A stretch of DNA of 64,000 bases from Cyanoderma ruficeps (lineage: Eukaryota > Chordata > Aves > Passeriformes > Timaliidae), in contig VZDJ01007753.1 in NCBI GenBank assembly GCA_008694505.1, forward strand, positions 13,270,853 to 13,334,852, in the 5' to 3' direction. Below, in pieces: positions 1-12,600 of this stretch. The translations under genes were made by a program, and so were the position numbers. The notes under the pieces were generated by a model. It was not told the origin of the DNA. It saw nothing but the letters and a program-made list of their open reading frames with translations, and ran no database searches. Within the stretch, counting starts at the first letter, position 1. Each line of letters starts with the position of its first letter.

Positions 1-2200
1 CAGCAAGTCTCAAGGCTGTTCCAGTGCAAGTTCATGTGCCCACACAAAGTTGCATGCGAGTTTCTGCCGGCAGACGTGCAGAAAGCCACTATGTGAGCAT
101 CTCTGACTGTGAAATCCTGCAGGAAATATCTCTGGCAAGGCATGTGGAGTCCTCTGGGGGCTGGCACATTTCTGCATGTATGTCCATGGCAATCAAGACA
201 TACTACAGAGCTGTCACAGAAGCCTACCTGTTCACCCTCATCTCATAAGAGCTCTAGATGAGACTGCTCAAATTTCAAACATTTTCCTTTAAATGGGTAT
301 TACACATAGTTTTCAAGATTACGCTTGTTAATTTGTTTTCTAAGTTAATGGCAATTTATGATGAAGTCTAAAACATCCATCTAAACACAGAGGCCCTATT
401 CAGGCACGGCATGGCTACTGGAGAACGTTTAAAACGTCTAATTCCTAAACTCAAGAAAGTCACTAAGTCCACAGAGTCAGTGCAAAATAATTCTTTCTTA
501 AAAAGGCAGAAAGATTAGTTTTCTTCAATTCACTTATTACATTAGTTTAGTTCACTCAAAGCTGGTAGAGGCAGCATAAAATGGGTGGGAGGTACACCTC
601 TCTTACAATCTCCAAATGAAAACAAGACAAGGAATGATGAGTTGTGCTCATTCTAAGATCTGGAAAGAGACAATTATCAAAACCAACCGGTTCATTCTGC
701 TAAATACAGATAACACTATCCTGATAGAATCAGTTATTTAACAGCACACTCCAGCAAGCATATTTTCTGTTATGTATCCAGTGCATGATTTGTGTGATTA
801 TAGTGTAATTATTAAAAAGTGCATATTTGATTTGACCTTTTTATTCAAATGCAGTTTTTTTACAAGTCATGAGGAAAGAAATTCACCAGTAATTACAACT
901 GACCATTTTGTAGTGTAAACATTTACTGTGATATAACAGCATAAATAGATGTATGCAGACACACTGTATCATCCTGTTTGGCAAGAAGCAGTAATAGATG
1001 AGCCTAACTGATTAGACTAAAGCTGCCTTTTAAGAAATTATCAAATGCAAAGCAAATTTTAAATTAATTATTTAAATCACTATCTCTAATCATGATTTCC
1101 ATCAGCAAGTGGGAAGCCTTGATTTAAACCAATCGACCTTGTTTGCCTCATAACTGCAGCAGGACCAGTGGGCCAACACTGCCCCACTCCCTTGTGGAAG
1201 ACAGAGAGGATACAACCTCCAAGCCCTCTTGGTTTCAAGAAACTTTATGAGCATATTTGCCAATACTTTTTAAATCTTAAAACAAACTAGAAAGCCTTTT
1301 ATGCCAGGAGACACCTACTCTCTTGTCAGTCATGTGCTTCAGCAATCAGTCTGATACTCACCTAACATGTTATTTACATCTCAGAGAGGTTTCTATGAGT
1401 ACACAATATAACCTGACTCTACAACATGGCTTTTAAATTCCTTCAATTCTCACATCCCACGAGACAGATCTCCTACTTAATCCTTATAGGCACTAGTTGG
1501 GGTCTGTTCAAAATGAGAATTAGATTTCTCATTCTCTAACATTTTCTCTTCATTTCTTCACCAACTCCCCACTAAACATTTATTTTTTCCCTTCTTAAAC
1601 CTATTGGCAAGGTCTGCAATACTCTGCTCTCCTCTGTGCACTACCTTAGTTAACCTTTGTCCTCTCCAAGTAAGATTGTTAAGAGCTTGACAGTGTATAC
1701 TTCAAAGTGATTTATAATATTACAGCAAAACTATGTAAATCACCTTAACATCATCTTTTTGACAGTCCATAAAGCAAGTAATTTTGCTTTACAGGAAATC
1801 TGGTTTTGAGATCTACAGATACAAAAGTATAAGTTACACTAGCTGTAGGGCTGTCTCCCTTTCAGTGGGAACACAAGAAAGGAATTTGTCTATGTTCCAA
1901 ATATGGGGAAAAAAAGCATTTGGTCACAAGCAGGAAGTCACAGAACAAAACTGACAGAAGAGTGCTACAGGGAGCCACTGTACCATTTCTAAGTGATATA
2001 TTTTTAAGGTCTGACCGAACATGGACAGCCTCTTTTCATTTAACAATACTATACACATCTCTCAAACCTGAAGTAACTACAACGAAAATGCTACATCAAA
2101 CATGATACCTGCATACTAACAGAAGTGATCTAATGACCAAGCTCAACCTGTTTACAGCCTTAACACAGACCTGTACCTATCAGAAGGAAGCACTCCCCTG

Positions 2201-2256
2201 AATTTCCTCCAAAGAATTCCTTCAAAATTCCTCGAATTCCTTCAAAAAATTCCTTC
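2201..2256. repeat. Short degenerate tandem repeat, AATTCCTTCA-like
   Basis: About five imperfect copies of an AATTCCTT(C) unit follow one another, with the spacing varying by a few A residues. It is a minor local microsatellite-like duplication in otherwise unremarkable sequence. Confidence 0.6.
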
Positions 2257-3261
2257 ACACTGAGACAGTTTCCGCAGCCAAGAGAATGTGACTCTGCCTT
2301 CCTCAGTTATTATGCTGTGAGGAAAACAAGTTAACACATCCTACAGAAGATCAGCAGAACATTCTCCCCCAAAGAAACAAGGTATCTTTCTGCAGAATCA
2401 CAAAATGGTTTCAAATGGACTTAAAAAAATCAAGTGGGTTCAACGCCTACCATCACGGGCAGGAACACCTATGGCAGTTCGGCAAGACTGACTTTTCTCC
2501 AAGGCTGTCAGGTGTGTCAATCTCATTACTTGGTGGGGGAGGGAAGAGAGGGAGAGTGACAAACAATCTGATAAGCTTTCCTATTCAACATGCAAAGACC
2601 CACACATCTGCAACAATGAGATTTCCCAGCAGCCACTTCCAGAGCAGAAAGCAGGATCATCCTTCAATGCACGCAAGACAAAGCACGTTATATTCTATGC
2701 TCTTCCTTAGACAGATGGGATCACAACTTCTGAAAAACAGCAACAGTTAAAGACTTTTAAATTCAAAACTTGAAATTTTGAAAGCTGTCAGTCTTGACAG
2801 CTATACAGTCACTGGCCAGATCTAATTACAAGAGACATATTTCTCAGATGTGAGACAATCACCACTTGAACTAACATTCAACAGCGAAATATTAATCCCT
2901 CTGCTTACTTCTGAACAAGCATGCAGAGTTGAGAGGACTAATCGGAGAGAAAGGAAAAGAAAGTCATAGCAATCAAATGGACTTTAACACACTGGAAACA
3001 CGACTCTTCCTGCAGGTGTAGGACAGGGACAAGGCAGCAAACTGCTGCTCTGTATTTGTACGGCTGCATGCCTGTCCTGCATAGGCTCCCCCTGCCTCCC
3101 TGCACAGCCAGCTGGTAAGGGAAACATGCTGACAAGGCACAGGGAGCTGCAGCAGCAGTAACTGGAAACAGTAAGCAACAGCAACCCCAGGCACACTGCC
3201 AGGACACACCGATTCTGTGATAAAAGTTTCCTGTCCCTATTTTTTTAGATTAGGCAATCTT

Positions 3262-3283
3262 TATATATATATATATATATATA
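3262..3283. repeat. (TA)n microsatellite
   Basis: An uninterrupted run of eleven TA dinucleotides. It is probably length-polymorphic and has no visible relation to a gene element. Confidence 0.95.
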
Positions 3284-4589
3284 GTCCCCACTGTGGTACT
3301 TCTCCCTGCATCCCTTCACAACACGAGTAGCTGCAAGTTTCCTCTGGCAGCTACAGAACTCCCATGCAGCTCCACAATGACCCATTTTCTGTCCTCTCTC
3401 GGGCTGGTTTTAGATTTATTTCCTCCGCCTCTTATTTTGAGGGTCTGGGAGAAAGTTGTTAAATATTTTCACCCTGATTTTTCTCCTGCAAAAGCTGGCC
3501 CTCCTGTATGAAAAAGGATACATGGGCATATGCATGTATGAGAAAGAAGCATCACTGCAAGTGCTAGACTTCAAAAAAGAGCCACACCAGGAAGCCACAG
3601 TCAGCCTGCCCTCACAAGCCTTGCAGCAGCAGTATCTTCTGGTGAACATGCCACAGGTGCGGTGACAAAGAAGTGTAGCAAGACCAACCTCCACAATGGG
3701 CACCACATCCAAGGCCCTCTTTCCACAGCCCAAACGACAGAAGGGTAGAGCTCAGCAACAACTGGGTGAAGTTTTCAAACAGTTTTTGTTTCCATAATTA
3801 AAATACAAGGAAGGTTTTTCTACCTCAGCAAGGGGGCTATGTCTTGATTCAGACTCAATTAAAAAATCAAGCCCACCACTCAGTAAAAGAAACAAAATCC
3901 AGGTTTTCTGTCTTCTTTTGTCTGTCCTCGGGTATAGCCTTCTCTCTGACACCCAGGAACAGCAGATCAACTCCATGTACCTTGGAACACGAAGCAGATC
4001 TGAGAGGACTCTTCCCTACAGACAAACATAACCTGCAGTCATAGCCAGACACACAGTGATCCAAACTGTTAGTCAGAAACGTGACTCAGTGTTGGGAGAC
4101 TCTCTCAAAAAAGCCTTGCAGGGAAGGGCCCAGCTGTCCCTTCAGGAAAAAGAAAAGAAGGGAATGAAGTTTCAGGAGACAGAGCACTTCTCTTTCACCC
4201 GTTATCCAAGGCTTGCTTCCAGCCCATAATGAAATCTTGTCTTGACAGATCTGTGGACCTTAGCACCATGAGCGTCAGTGAAATGAGACAATGAAGGGTA
4301 ATCACCAGTGTAAGCAAAGTTACCTTTTAACAGCACCATGCAAACTGACAGCCGTACAGACAAGATTCTGTCCTAGAAAACTCACGACCTGGGTTGATAG
4401 GATGCAACAGGTGAATGACACAGAGAACTTCAAGTTGAGCAGAGAGGAAAGCTAACAATTTACCACAAAGCAAGTAAACATCTCGTGACAGCACCTCCGG
4501 AGACAGCAGACATACACCTGGGCTCTTCAGATGCACGACAACAGCAACGAGAAACTGACACCACTCCCCAAACGCCTTCGACCCCCTTA

Positions 4590-5450
4590 GCAAAGAGACT
4601 CCCCGAGAGCGCGACCGCGCAGTCCCCGCCGGCAGACGCCGCGCATCGCGGCCGGCGCTGGGCTCCACACCCAGGCCGAGTGAGCTGGGCTTTCCCTCCC
4701 GTCCGCCGGGCCCCGCTCGGGGGATGCCGCCAGCCCGGCCTGCACCCCGCCAGGCCCCGGGCGACTCAGCGGGACGGGCCACCGCCGTCCCTCTTCTTTC
4801 CAGCACCTTCCAGCGCGGCCCGGCCCGGGCGGCGCTGCGCCGCCGGCTCCGGGGCGCGGGGAACGCTGCGGCGCTCGGGCCGGTGCAGGCCGCGGGGCAG
4901 CGCGTCCCCGTCCCCCGCCGTGAGTCACGGCCCCGCGGGCGGCGAGAAGGAGGCGCTTCCCCACAGCCAGAGTGAAAAGTTACCGGCGCGGGCTGCGGCT
5001 CCCGGCGATGCGCGGCCGCCGCCGCCCCCCGGAGCGCAGGTGCCCGAGCGGCGGGCGGGAGGGGCGGCCCGGCCCGGCGCTGCTCCCGGCGCTCTTCCCG
5101 GCGTTGTTCCCGGCGCCGCGGCGGAGCTGCCGTGATGTCACGCGGGCCCGGGTCACGTGCAGGCACCGCCCGCCCCGCTCCGCCCCCGCGGGTCCTGCGG
5201 GATGCGAGGACTCCGGGCCCCCGTGCGGTCCCACCGCCCGGGACTCACCGCGCCCGGAGCCCCGTCCCGGGCCGCGCCCGCCGCCTCACCGAGCCTCTGC
5301 CGCCTGCCCGCCCGCCCTCAGCTCAGCCCGCAGCAGCGGAGCAAAACCAGCAGCAACAGCGGAACAATCCCAAAGCAGGTGCCGCAGGAACAGCGCGCAT
5401 TCCCCCTCCGCAGAGAACCTTTTCCTTCCAGCACTCGCCAAGAACCTCCT
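4590..5450 (-). promoter_or_regulatory. NR1H3: CpG island; probable NR1H3 promoter and first exon region
   Basis: A very GC- and CpG-rich block with sharp edges against AT-rich flanks. On the minus strand there are donor-like sites, the best being GCG|GTGAGTCC with the exon side ending at 5,249. A CRE-like TGATGTCA lies at 5,133-5,140 and a CACGTG E-box (GTCACGTG) at 5,152-5,159. In the human genome as I recall it, NR1H3 stands head-to-head with ACP2, which fits this position and orientation. No NR1H3 coding sequence is in view, so the gene name rests on synteny. Long open frames on both strands here are composition artefacts. Confidence 0.5.
5152..5159. promoter_or_regulatory. E-box GTCACGTG, CLEAR-like
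   Basis: The palindromic core CACGTG with the flanking GT matches eight positions of the GTCACGTGAC motif bound by TFEB/TFE3 and by USF. It lies in the left CpG island about 1.4 kb upstream of the ACP2 start codon and 12 bases from a CRE-like octamer. Since ACP2 is lysosomal, a TFEB link is attractive, but this is inferred from a short motif only. Confidence 0.35.
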
Positions 5451-6280
5451 CAGTGGTGCGGTATCGATAAACAAAGAAAAAAAAAGAACGCGGCTTCGTG
5501 CTGTCCTAGAGATAGGAAATAGAATTTAGTTTAAATTCACTAAGCATTCGAGCATGAGCAAATTAAACATGTTATTCCGTGCAGCTGAGCCTCGTGTATT
5601 GCACCAACCCTGGCCTGAAGTAACCCCTCTGCTTCGCAAACAATTTGGCACTCTTATTAAGACTTTACACACAACTTTCTAACGCTGCAAACTACGTAAA
5701 GTTTTAAGCAAATAAACAGGTACAAAAGAGCTGGGTTACGAGCCACTATGCTTGGTGAGTCCAAGACTTCTTTGCAAACGCGAGAGCCATGTTTCCTTCT
5801 TTTCCTAAAAAAGAGAAAGCGGAGATCCTCATTCACCTCCCTCTATGCACTTCCGCATGGAGACAAACACTAAGTAGCACTAAATTCCTTTAACTGCCTA
5901 TGATTTTTCCTTCTACACGGCACCTACGAGATCCTCGGCCAAGATCCAGTGGATGCACGGGCGGCAGAAAAAGCTGGGTTTCGTCTCACACTCGTCTAAT
6001 TCGACCAAGTTTCCTAAAGAACAACCAAAACTGCGCAAAACCAGCCAACGCTGGGCAGCCTCTTTGCCACCAAAGAGCCAGGAGAGCCAGCAGCAGCTTT
6101 CCATTCCACAGGGGCATCCTCAGGCTGACCCGAGAGATGCGACGATTAGCGACCCGCGGCTGCCGGGCTGTGCGTGCCAGGCCGCTTTCCCTACTTCTGC
6201 CCATGAGTTTACCCAGGAGCACACGGACAACGTCAGAACACTGTGAAACCTCGTGTCCTACAGCGAAGCTGCGGCGGGGG
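5450..6280. other. AT-richer spacer between two CpG islands
   Basis: Separates the putative NR1H3 island from the ACP2 island. I see no exon, RNA gene or repeat family here; it is presumably shared upstream regulatory DNA of two divergent genes. Confidence 0.5.
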
Positions 6281-6562
6281 TGACACCGCTGCGCCCTCAC
6301 TCCCCCCCGCTCCTACCGAGCGCCTCCGCGGCTGCAGCCCGGGGCGAAGCCTCCGTAGGGCTTACAGCGGAGACCGGCGCGGCCAGCCCGGCGGGCCCAA
6401 CGCGGCTGCTCAGGGCGCTGAGCGGGGCTGTCCCGCCGCCCGGATCCTCCTCCTCGGGGGCGGGCACAGCGCCGGGAGCGCGGCCTGGGCTGTGCGCTGC
6501 GAAACAGCGTCCGCACGGGCCCGCGGCCGGCGGCGCTGGGTTCCGGGCGGTGTGCGAGCGCC

Positions 6563-6658
6563 ATGGCGGGCGGGCGGGGCGGTGCCGTCCTGCTGCTCCT
6601 GGCGCTGTGCCTGCAGCCGCCGTGTGCCCGGGCCCGCAGCCTCCGCTTCGTGACACTG
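6563..6658 (+). CDS. ACP2: ACP2 coding exon 1
   Basis: Residues 1-32: start codon, hydrophobic signal peptide and the beginning of the mature enzyme (RSLRFVTL). Donor CTG|GTGAGG. Confidence 0.95.
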
Positions 6659-9600
6659 GTGAGGGGGACGAGGGGACGCGGGGGGAGCCGGGCCGAGCCG
6701 GGCTGGCCGGGCCGGGGTGACGCTGTGCCGCCCGCAGGTGTATCGGCACGGAGACCGCTCGCCCATCAAGGCCTTTCCGCGGGACCCGCACCAGGAGAGC
6801 GCCTGGCCCCAAGGATTCGGGCAGCTCACGCAGGTGCGAGCGCAGCGAGGCGGGGCGGGCGGCGGAGGCCGGGCCGGGGTCCGGACCGCCGGTGACGCCC
6901 GGTGCCTTTGCAGGTGGGGATGCGGCAGCAGTGGGAGCTGGGCCAGGCCCTGCGGCGGCGCTACCGAGGCTTCCTCAGCGACACGTACCGGCGGCAGGAG
7001 GTCAGTGCCAGCCCCCCCCGCTCGGGGAGCGGCGCTCTCGGCCCCTTGGGTCAGGGCTGCGGGTGGCTCCTTTGGGAAGGGAAACACCGGCGCCGGGACT
7101 GGTCTCCAAGTATTTTCGTTCCTTAGCCCGTTCCCACTGCAAGAAGAAGTGCCCAAGCACAGGCTCTGTGCTCAGTCTGGCCGCGGGGCACCGATCGGCC
7201 CCGTCTCAGTGCTGCCCTCGCAGCGGGTGCCAAGGCAAATCCAGCCAGAGTTGTGAGACTCTTCGAGCCACCCACTCTGAAGTCCAGAGAACTAAACAGC
7301 GATGTGTGTTGTAGCTAATATTTGTTTCTTACTCGAGCTTGTGAGATTTTTTTTCCCTGTTACAATAGCTCACAAGAATGCAGCCCGTGTTGGCCCTGCC
7401 CTCCCCAGTACACTTGAGGTACAATCTCACCAGAGCTTGTAAATATAAGTAGCAGTTACTGGCCAACAATGACCCTCTCATTTCCTCTCACCTGTAAAGT
7501 ACTGACAGCTTCAGTTGCCCAAAGCCATTCATTCCTTTCTCCCTCATTAGGATGTTCTCACACTTTATAATAGTTCTTGAGAAACTGGTAGGTTTCCTTT
7601 GAAAAAAGTTACAGAGCCCTTGTGAAACCCTGTACTAACCACAGGAGAAATTATAAAAGATTAAAAAAAGTAAGGAAATCAAAAATTATCCCAAGTACTC
7701 CTGCTAATAATCAACTGATATTGAGTCAATTGAAACATGAACAGGTGTCTAGAGGAGAGGCTGGTTCAGGTGGACAGCAGACAGGCAAGGCCCTTTGTCC
7801 CACTACAGGCTCTGTACCACTTCAGAGTGGCAGAAAACCTCAGGTATTTTATCTGAGCTCAATTAAGCTGATTGAACAGATAGGGCCAACTAAGAATCCC
7901 CATACACTTTTCCTTGTTTCTCCCCTTCTAGGGCTTCCCAGTAAGAACCCAGCTTGTCACAGTTCAGATTATATCCTTTTTTTGACATTTACTTCATCAA
8001 CAAAACTTCTAGCATTGGCTCAAACACAGATCCTTTAACTATCTTCAGTAGTTCCTTTCCAAACATACTTCACTCTTATACAGCTTCTGCAAGTTGAAAC
8101 TGTTTTCCTTCTCTTGCTTGAGAAAGAAAAACAAACCAAGACATGTGCAAACAAAAGCTGTTCTGCTAACCAAGCCTGAACCCTTGCTCAAGTTGAGCAA
8201 CCTCCCTTGTAAGAAGTGTTGCCTCTGGGTGACACCATATGACCGTCTGTCACCTGACTCAGCGACAAGCTGGAGCCTGGCAAAAGGTGCTGAAGAAAGC
8301 ATGTACACTCAGGGTTTAATTGCTTGGGGTTTTTATGATACTTCTAGAATTAGGTCCTTATCTTTTAAAATATTTCCTTTTTATTTCTTCTGTTACCAAG
8401 GATAAAAGCAAACCTGTCTAATGAGTACAGGGTCAGTTTTTTCAAGCTACAGTTAAGAGGTAAAAGTGGGCAGACATCGACTTCAGAGACAACATCTATG
8501 ACTGTAAAGTTTCTGAGGTACGCTTCACATGAGAGAGATTATACAGAGTATATATATTTTATGTTTCTCTCCTAACTTTTTTTTAAAATCCCTGTCTTTA
8601 CATTATATTTCATTCTTCAGTCTGTTTGTTCTTGTTTTGGATCAAACATGCTGTTTCCTGGGACATTCTTTTATGCTTTCCTGTTGTTCCTCTTGTTTTA
8701 TCACTGGTTTCTCTCCAGTTTCCCCTTAACTGTTTTCAGTACATAGATACCAGAATACTGAAGTTTTGCCATTTTGACCTTCTGAACACTGCTGTATTTT
8801 TCTCATTTCTCCTTATTTCTGGCTCAGCTCTCTCTCTTCTGAGCTCTAGAATGGTCAAGTCTTGGTCCATTAATCCCAAGAGCCCACAATGATCAGGTAA
8901 AATCCCAGCCCTCCCTGTTTTTGTTTACTCTCCTATTAGTCAGATCACTCTTGTCTTTGTTTCTCAGATGGAAAAACTGAGGCTTGAAGAAGCCATTTAT
9001 TTTCCTGAGCACAGTCAGTCATTCCTAAAACTGACAACAGAATGCAGGAGTTTGCCTCAGTCCTACTCTGCAAACAGAGAGCATTTCCCATCTGTGCCTG
9101 TGGTTTTCCGAATCTTTGTCTTCCTCTTCTCTGACTCTGCCTCAGTCTCCGACTCCTTTCTATCTCTAGCCTCTGCACAGTGCACCTGGGTATCCCACTG
9201 GTCCAGACCAGACAGCTCCAGTATTAGACAGCAGATTGTCTTTGTGTGTGTCCTTACAGTTTTGTCCAGGCCAGCATCAGCAGGCTTGGTCCCTTCGACT
9301 CCTGTTCCCCTGTTGTCCATGAGCAGCTGCAGGGCGCCTGGCAGCGTTCCTGGGCGAGTGCATCATCCTGTGCCTGAACATGACCACTTGCAGGAGTGTT
9401 AGTAATGGTGCACTGTCCCTGTCCTGGCAGATCTTCATCCGCAGCACAGACTGTGACCGGACGCTGATGAGTGCGGAGGCCAATCTAGCAGGCCTCTATC
9501 CCCCAGGAGGACAAGAGATGTTCAACCCCAACATCTCCTGGCAGCCTATCCCTGTGCACACAGTGCCCGAGTCTGACGAAAGGGTAAGTTCATCTCAAAG

Positions 9601-12600
9601 ACATGTATTGACTACTCAAGTAGCGTAGTGTCCAAAAATATTTGCTACAGTCTTGATTCAGATTGTCTGGAACTTCTGGGACTTACCTTGCAGAGCTTTC
9701 CCTATTTTCAGGAAAGATGAGAAAACTCAGGGGCTGGGTTCACTCAACATGTCAGGTGCAACTCCCAGGCAGACTACACATGGTCTGGAGTATGTCAGCA
9801 GGCAGTACTTGAGGCTGTTTATGGATGCAGTCAGGGTTTCATTACAGTTGTGCATGTTTATTACAAATTCTGTACTCCAGCATTCTTGGTGACCTGGCTG
9901 CTCTTGTCTCTGCTCAGCTACTGAAGTTCCCTCTGGCCCCTTGTCCACGGTATGAACAGCTACAGACTGAAACACGGCACTCAGCAGAATACGTAAATAA
10001 GACCAAAGAGAATTGGGTAAGTGATTGTTTGCATGAGATAAGTTGGTTCTAGGCTTGTAGTTAACACCTCTGTATAATCAGAGCTCTAAGAAAAGGGAAG
10101 GGATACCAGTGCATATAATACAGTATGAGATCAGAAAGTTGGAGACCTTTCTCTTTTCTCTAACCTACAGCAATTCCTGAAGATGGTGGCAAAGGAGACT
10201 GGGATCCGGAACATCTCTCTTGAGAGTGTATGGAGTGTGTATGACACACTGTTCTGTGAAGTAAGTCTGGCCATCATCTTCCACCCACTGGAATGTGGTC
10301 TGTAGGATTCCCTGGATTTGGTGGAAATTATTTTACAAAATAATTATTATTTTTCAAAATCCCATGAAACAACTTTTCACCCTACAATCAGAAGTAATCT
10401 AATTTCAGAATAATAACAGTTCCTACTCACTAGAGGCATGTGCCAAGAATTAGCTATTTTTGCACTCTATAACCTCCCACTCTGTAGCTCAGATATACAT
10501 CATATCAGAGTCAGAAAAAGTCTCACCTGTCTAATAAGTATCTCTTGAAAGTCACTAGAAAATGACTGCAATCTGAAATCTTTAGATCTCTGTGGACAAG
10601 CCTAAGTCCAATAGGGTAGAAATGCAAACTGAAGAAACATTAACTTTATGATTTAAGTTGGGATCTTAATTAGGACTATTCCTGGTGCTACCTCTATCTT
10701 TACTTTTAATCAATCACTTTTCTTTCTGTGCTTCTGTTAATGCCATATCTAAAAGAAAATAATGCTATCCTAAGTTAAGTGGAGTTCACTCACATCTGGT
10801 TTTAACCTATTTTAAGGTCCTTTGTCAAAGAAAGACTCTAGACAGATGTTGTCCTTTACCATTTGGGATGGGGGCATCAGACTCTATATTTGAGTTGATT
10901 TCTGTTGAAAGCACATCTCATGAAGACTTAAACAAAATGTGAAATTGGGTTAGCTGTGCTGTGATAACACTAAAGGTCACATATCCAGGAGACTTAAAGT
11001 TGTTACACACAAGTTGCTCGGTGTATAACTGTACAGCATGATGAAGTAAATCAAGGACATCTTTCATGTCAAACTAGTGAATTATTTATTGAATTATGGA
11101 CACAGTAAACCAAAGCATTTTGACACTGTGTCACACTAATTCTATGGATGTGCAAGACTGTCACCCTGATTTTTCAGCCTTCTAATTGTTTTCATTCTTG
11201 GACTGGAGAGTTCTCACGCATTGTAACAAAAACAAAGACTGATGTTTGGTCAACACATTCCTTTCCAGGGGGAAGGACAAATTGATAGACTTCTGAGTTG
11301 ACCACTGAGGTCAGAGGGGTGTTCCTCTCATCCCCCAATCCTTGACGAAATCCCAAAAACTATATAAGTTGAGATTCCCAAAATAAAGACCCTTTTCCTT
11401 TGCATCTCACCTCCTGACAGGTGAGTGTGATTCTTTTCGTCTCCTCTTGTGACAAGACTGCTTCACCTGCTGGCAGTGCTATACAGTGGTGTGCACTATT
11501 TGGGGGTGTAAAAGATAAATCAGCAGGGAATTGCACTTTGCTATGTAAAGTAGCAGCTTGAGTTGCTGCAAGCTGAGATTATTCCAGTTCAGAGCTGCAT
11601 TATACTATGTCAATTTGCCCTTTGTATCACAAACCTGATTTCCTGTCTTGTAACAATCACAGTGAATCAACTTCTACTGGTAACAAAATATCCTTTGGTC
11701 AGAGGGATCAAGAATTTCAGCTCTTCTTCATTTTCAGGAGTCACTTAATGAGCTGCAGATTGGGCCTGGAAGGCCAGCTGACAACCACTATAATCCCCAT
11801 GAACTTGAAGAATAGCCCACAGTCCCAAAACAAAACCAGAATGTTGTTAAGGAAAGAGCATTTCTTACTCAGAACTGTACCCTCAGGCTGATTGCTCTCT
11901 TCAGCTCCTTTGGTCTTCCTCCTTTTTAGTAAGTCATGAAAAAAGTTCCCTGAAGAGGATTGTTTTTCTCACCTGAGCTAGTAGAGTCATTCTACTATTT
12001 GGATGGAGACAATAAAAAGTCCAAGAAATAGCTGAATTTACTGGCTATTCTCTTTGTAAATTAATGAAGAGCTAACTAAATATTTAAGCTGCTGATGGAA
12101 TTTCTCTGAACTGCTCAGACAAAATGGGCCCTTAAGGATATTCAGCCTCAACTTCTGGAAGTCTAATGGGATGTGGTAAAGAAAATTGTTCTCAGTAATG
12201 CTGGGAAACCACAACTGCAGTTTGTCTGCCGTTATAACTAATCATTTCATGTAATGGGTTGGTTGTAAAGCAAGTTCTTCTCTTGGTTCCCAATTCTCGG
12301 GCTCCTGGGTTTGAGTACAGGGCTCTGTCAGTAGTGCATCACACTGTTATGTCCACAGAGTACTTGCTAACTTTGTCCAGTGTCTTTCAGTGGCCCTCAG
12401 AACCCCCAGGGAAAGAGATGCAGGTGCACCAGAAACCCTGAGTTTGTGTTCACTCGCTCTGTATTTTTTTCTTTGACCACATGCCATCTGCAGGGCAGAA
12501 TCAGCCACATGTAAAGTTAATGCCCTAAGATTATTGTATCAATTACAACACAACCTTGCATTCCAGCTGTGCTTTCACAGAAATGTAGCTCCTAGGTCGC

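Larger units (their letters stand above)
1..4580. other. AT-rich non-coding stretch, probably NR1H3 intron or upstream sequence
   Basis: I recognise no coding exon, RNA gene or clear transposon here. Open frames are short and show no known domain. By synteny this should be the 5' part (first intron) of NR1H3 on the minus strand, whose CpG island lies just to the right, but no NR1H3 coding sequence such as its zinc-finger DNA-binding domain is visible, so this is inference. Two small repeats inside it are listed separately. Confidence 0.4.
6280..7060 (+). promoter_or_regulatory. ACP2: CpG island at the ACP2 promoter
   Basis: GC-rich, CpG-dense sequence with no TATA box close upstream of the ATG. 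It covers the presumed transcription start and the first three coding exons of ACP2, a typical housekeeping promoter. It is about 0.8 kb from the neighbouring island on the left. Confidence 0.75.

Noticed and set aside
2938..3209. Cysteine-rich minus-strand frames near 3 kb
   Set aside because: Overlapping frames in three registers, no domain, and CTG/CAG-rich composition explain them.
4327..5166. 279-codon minus-strand open frame and its opposite-strand partners in the left CpG island
   Set aside because: Arginine-, proline- and alanine-rich products on both strands are the usual result of GC-rich sequence with few stops; no domain or splice pattern supports a protein.
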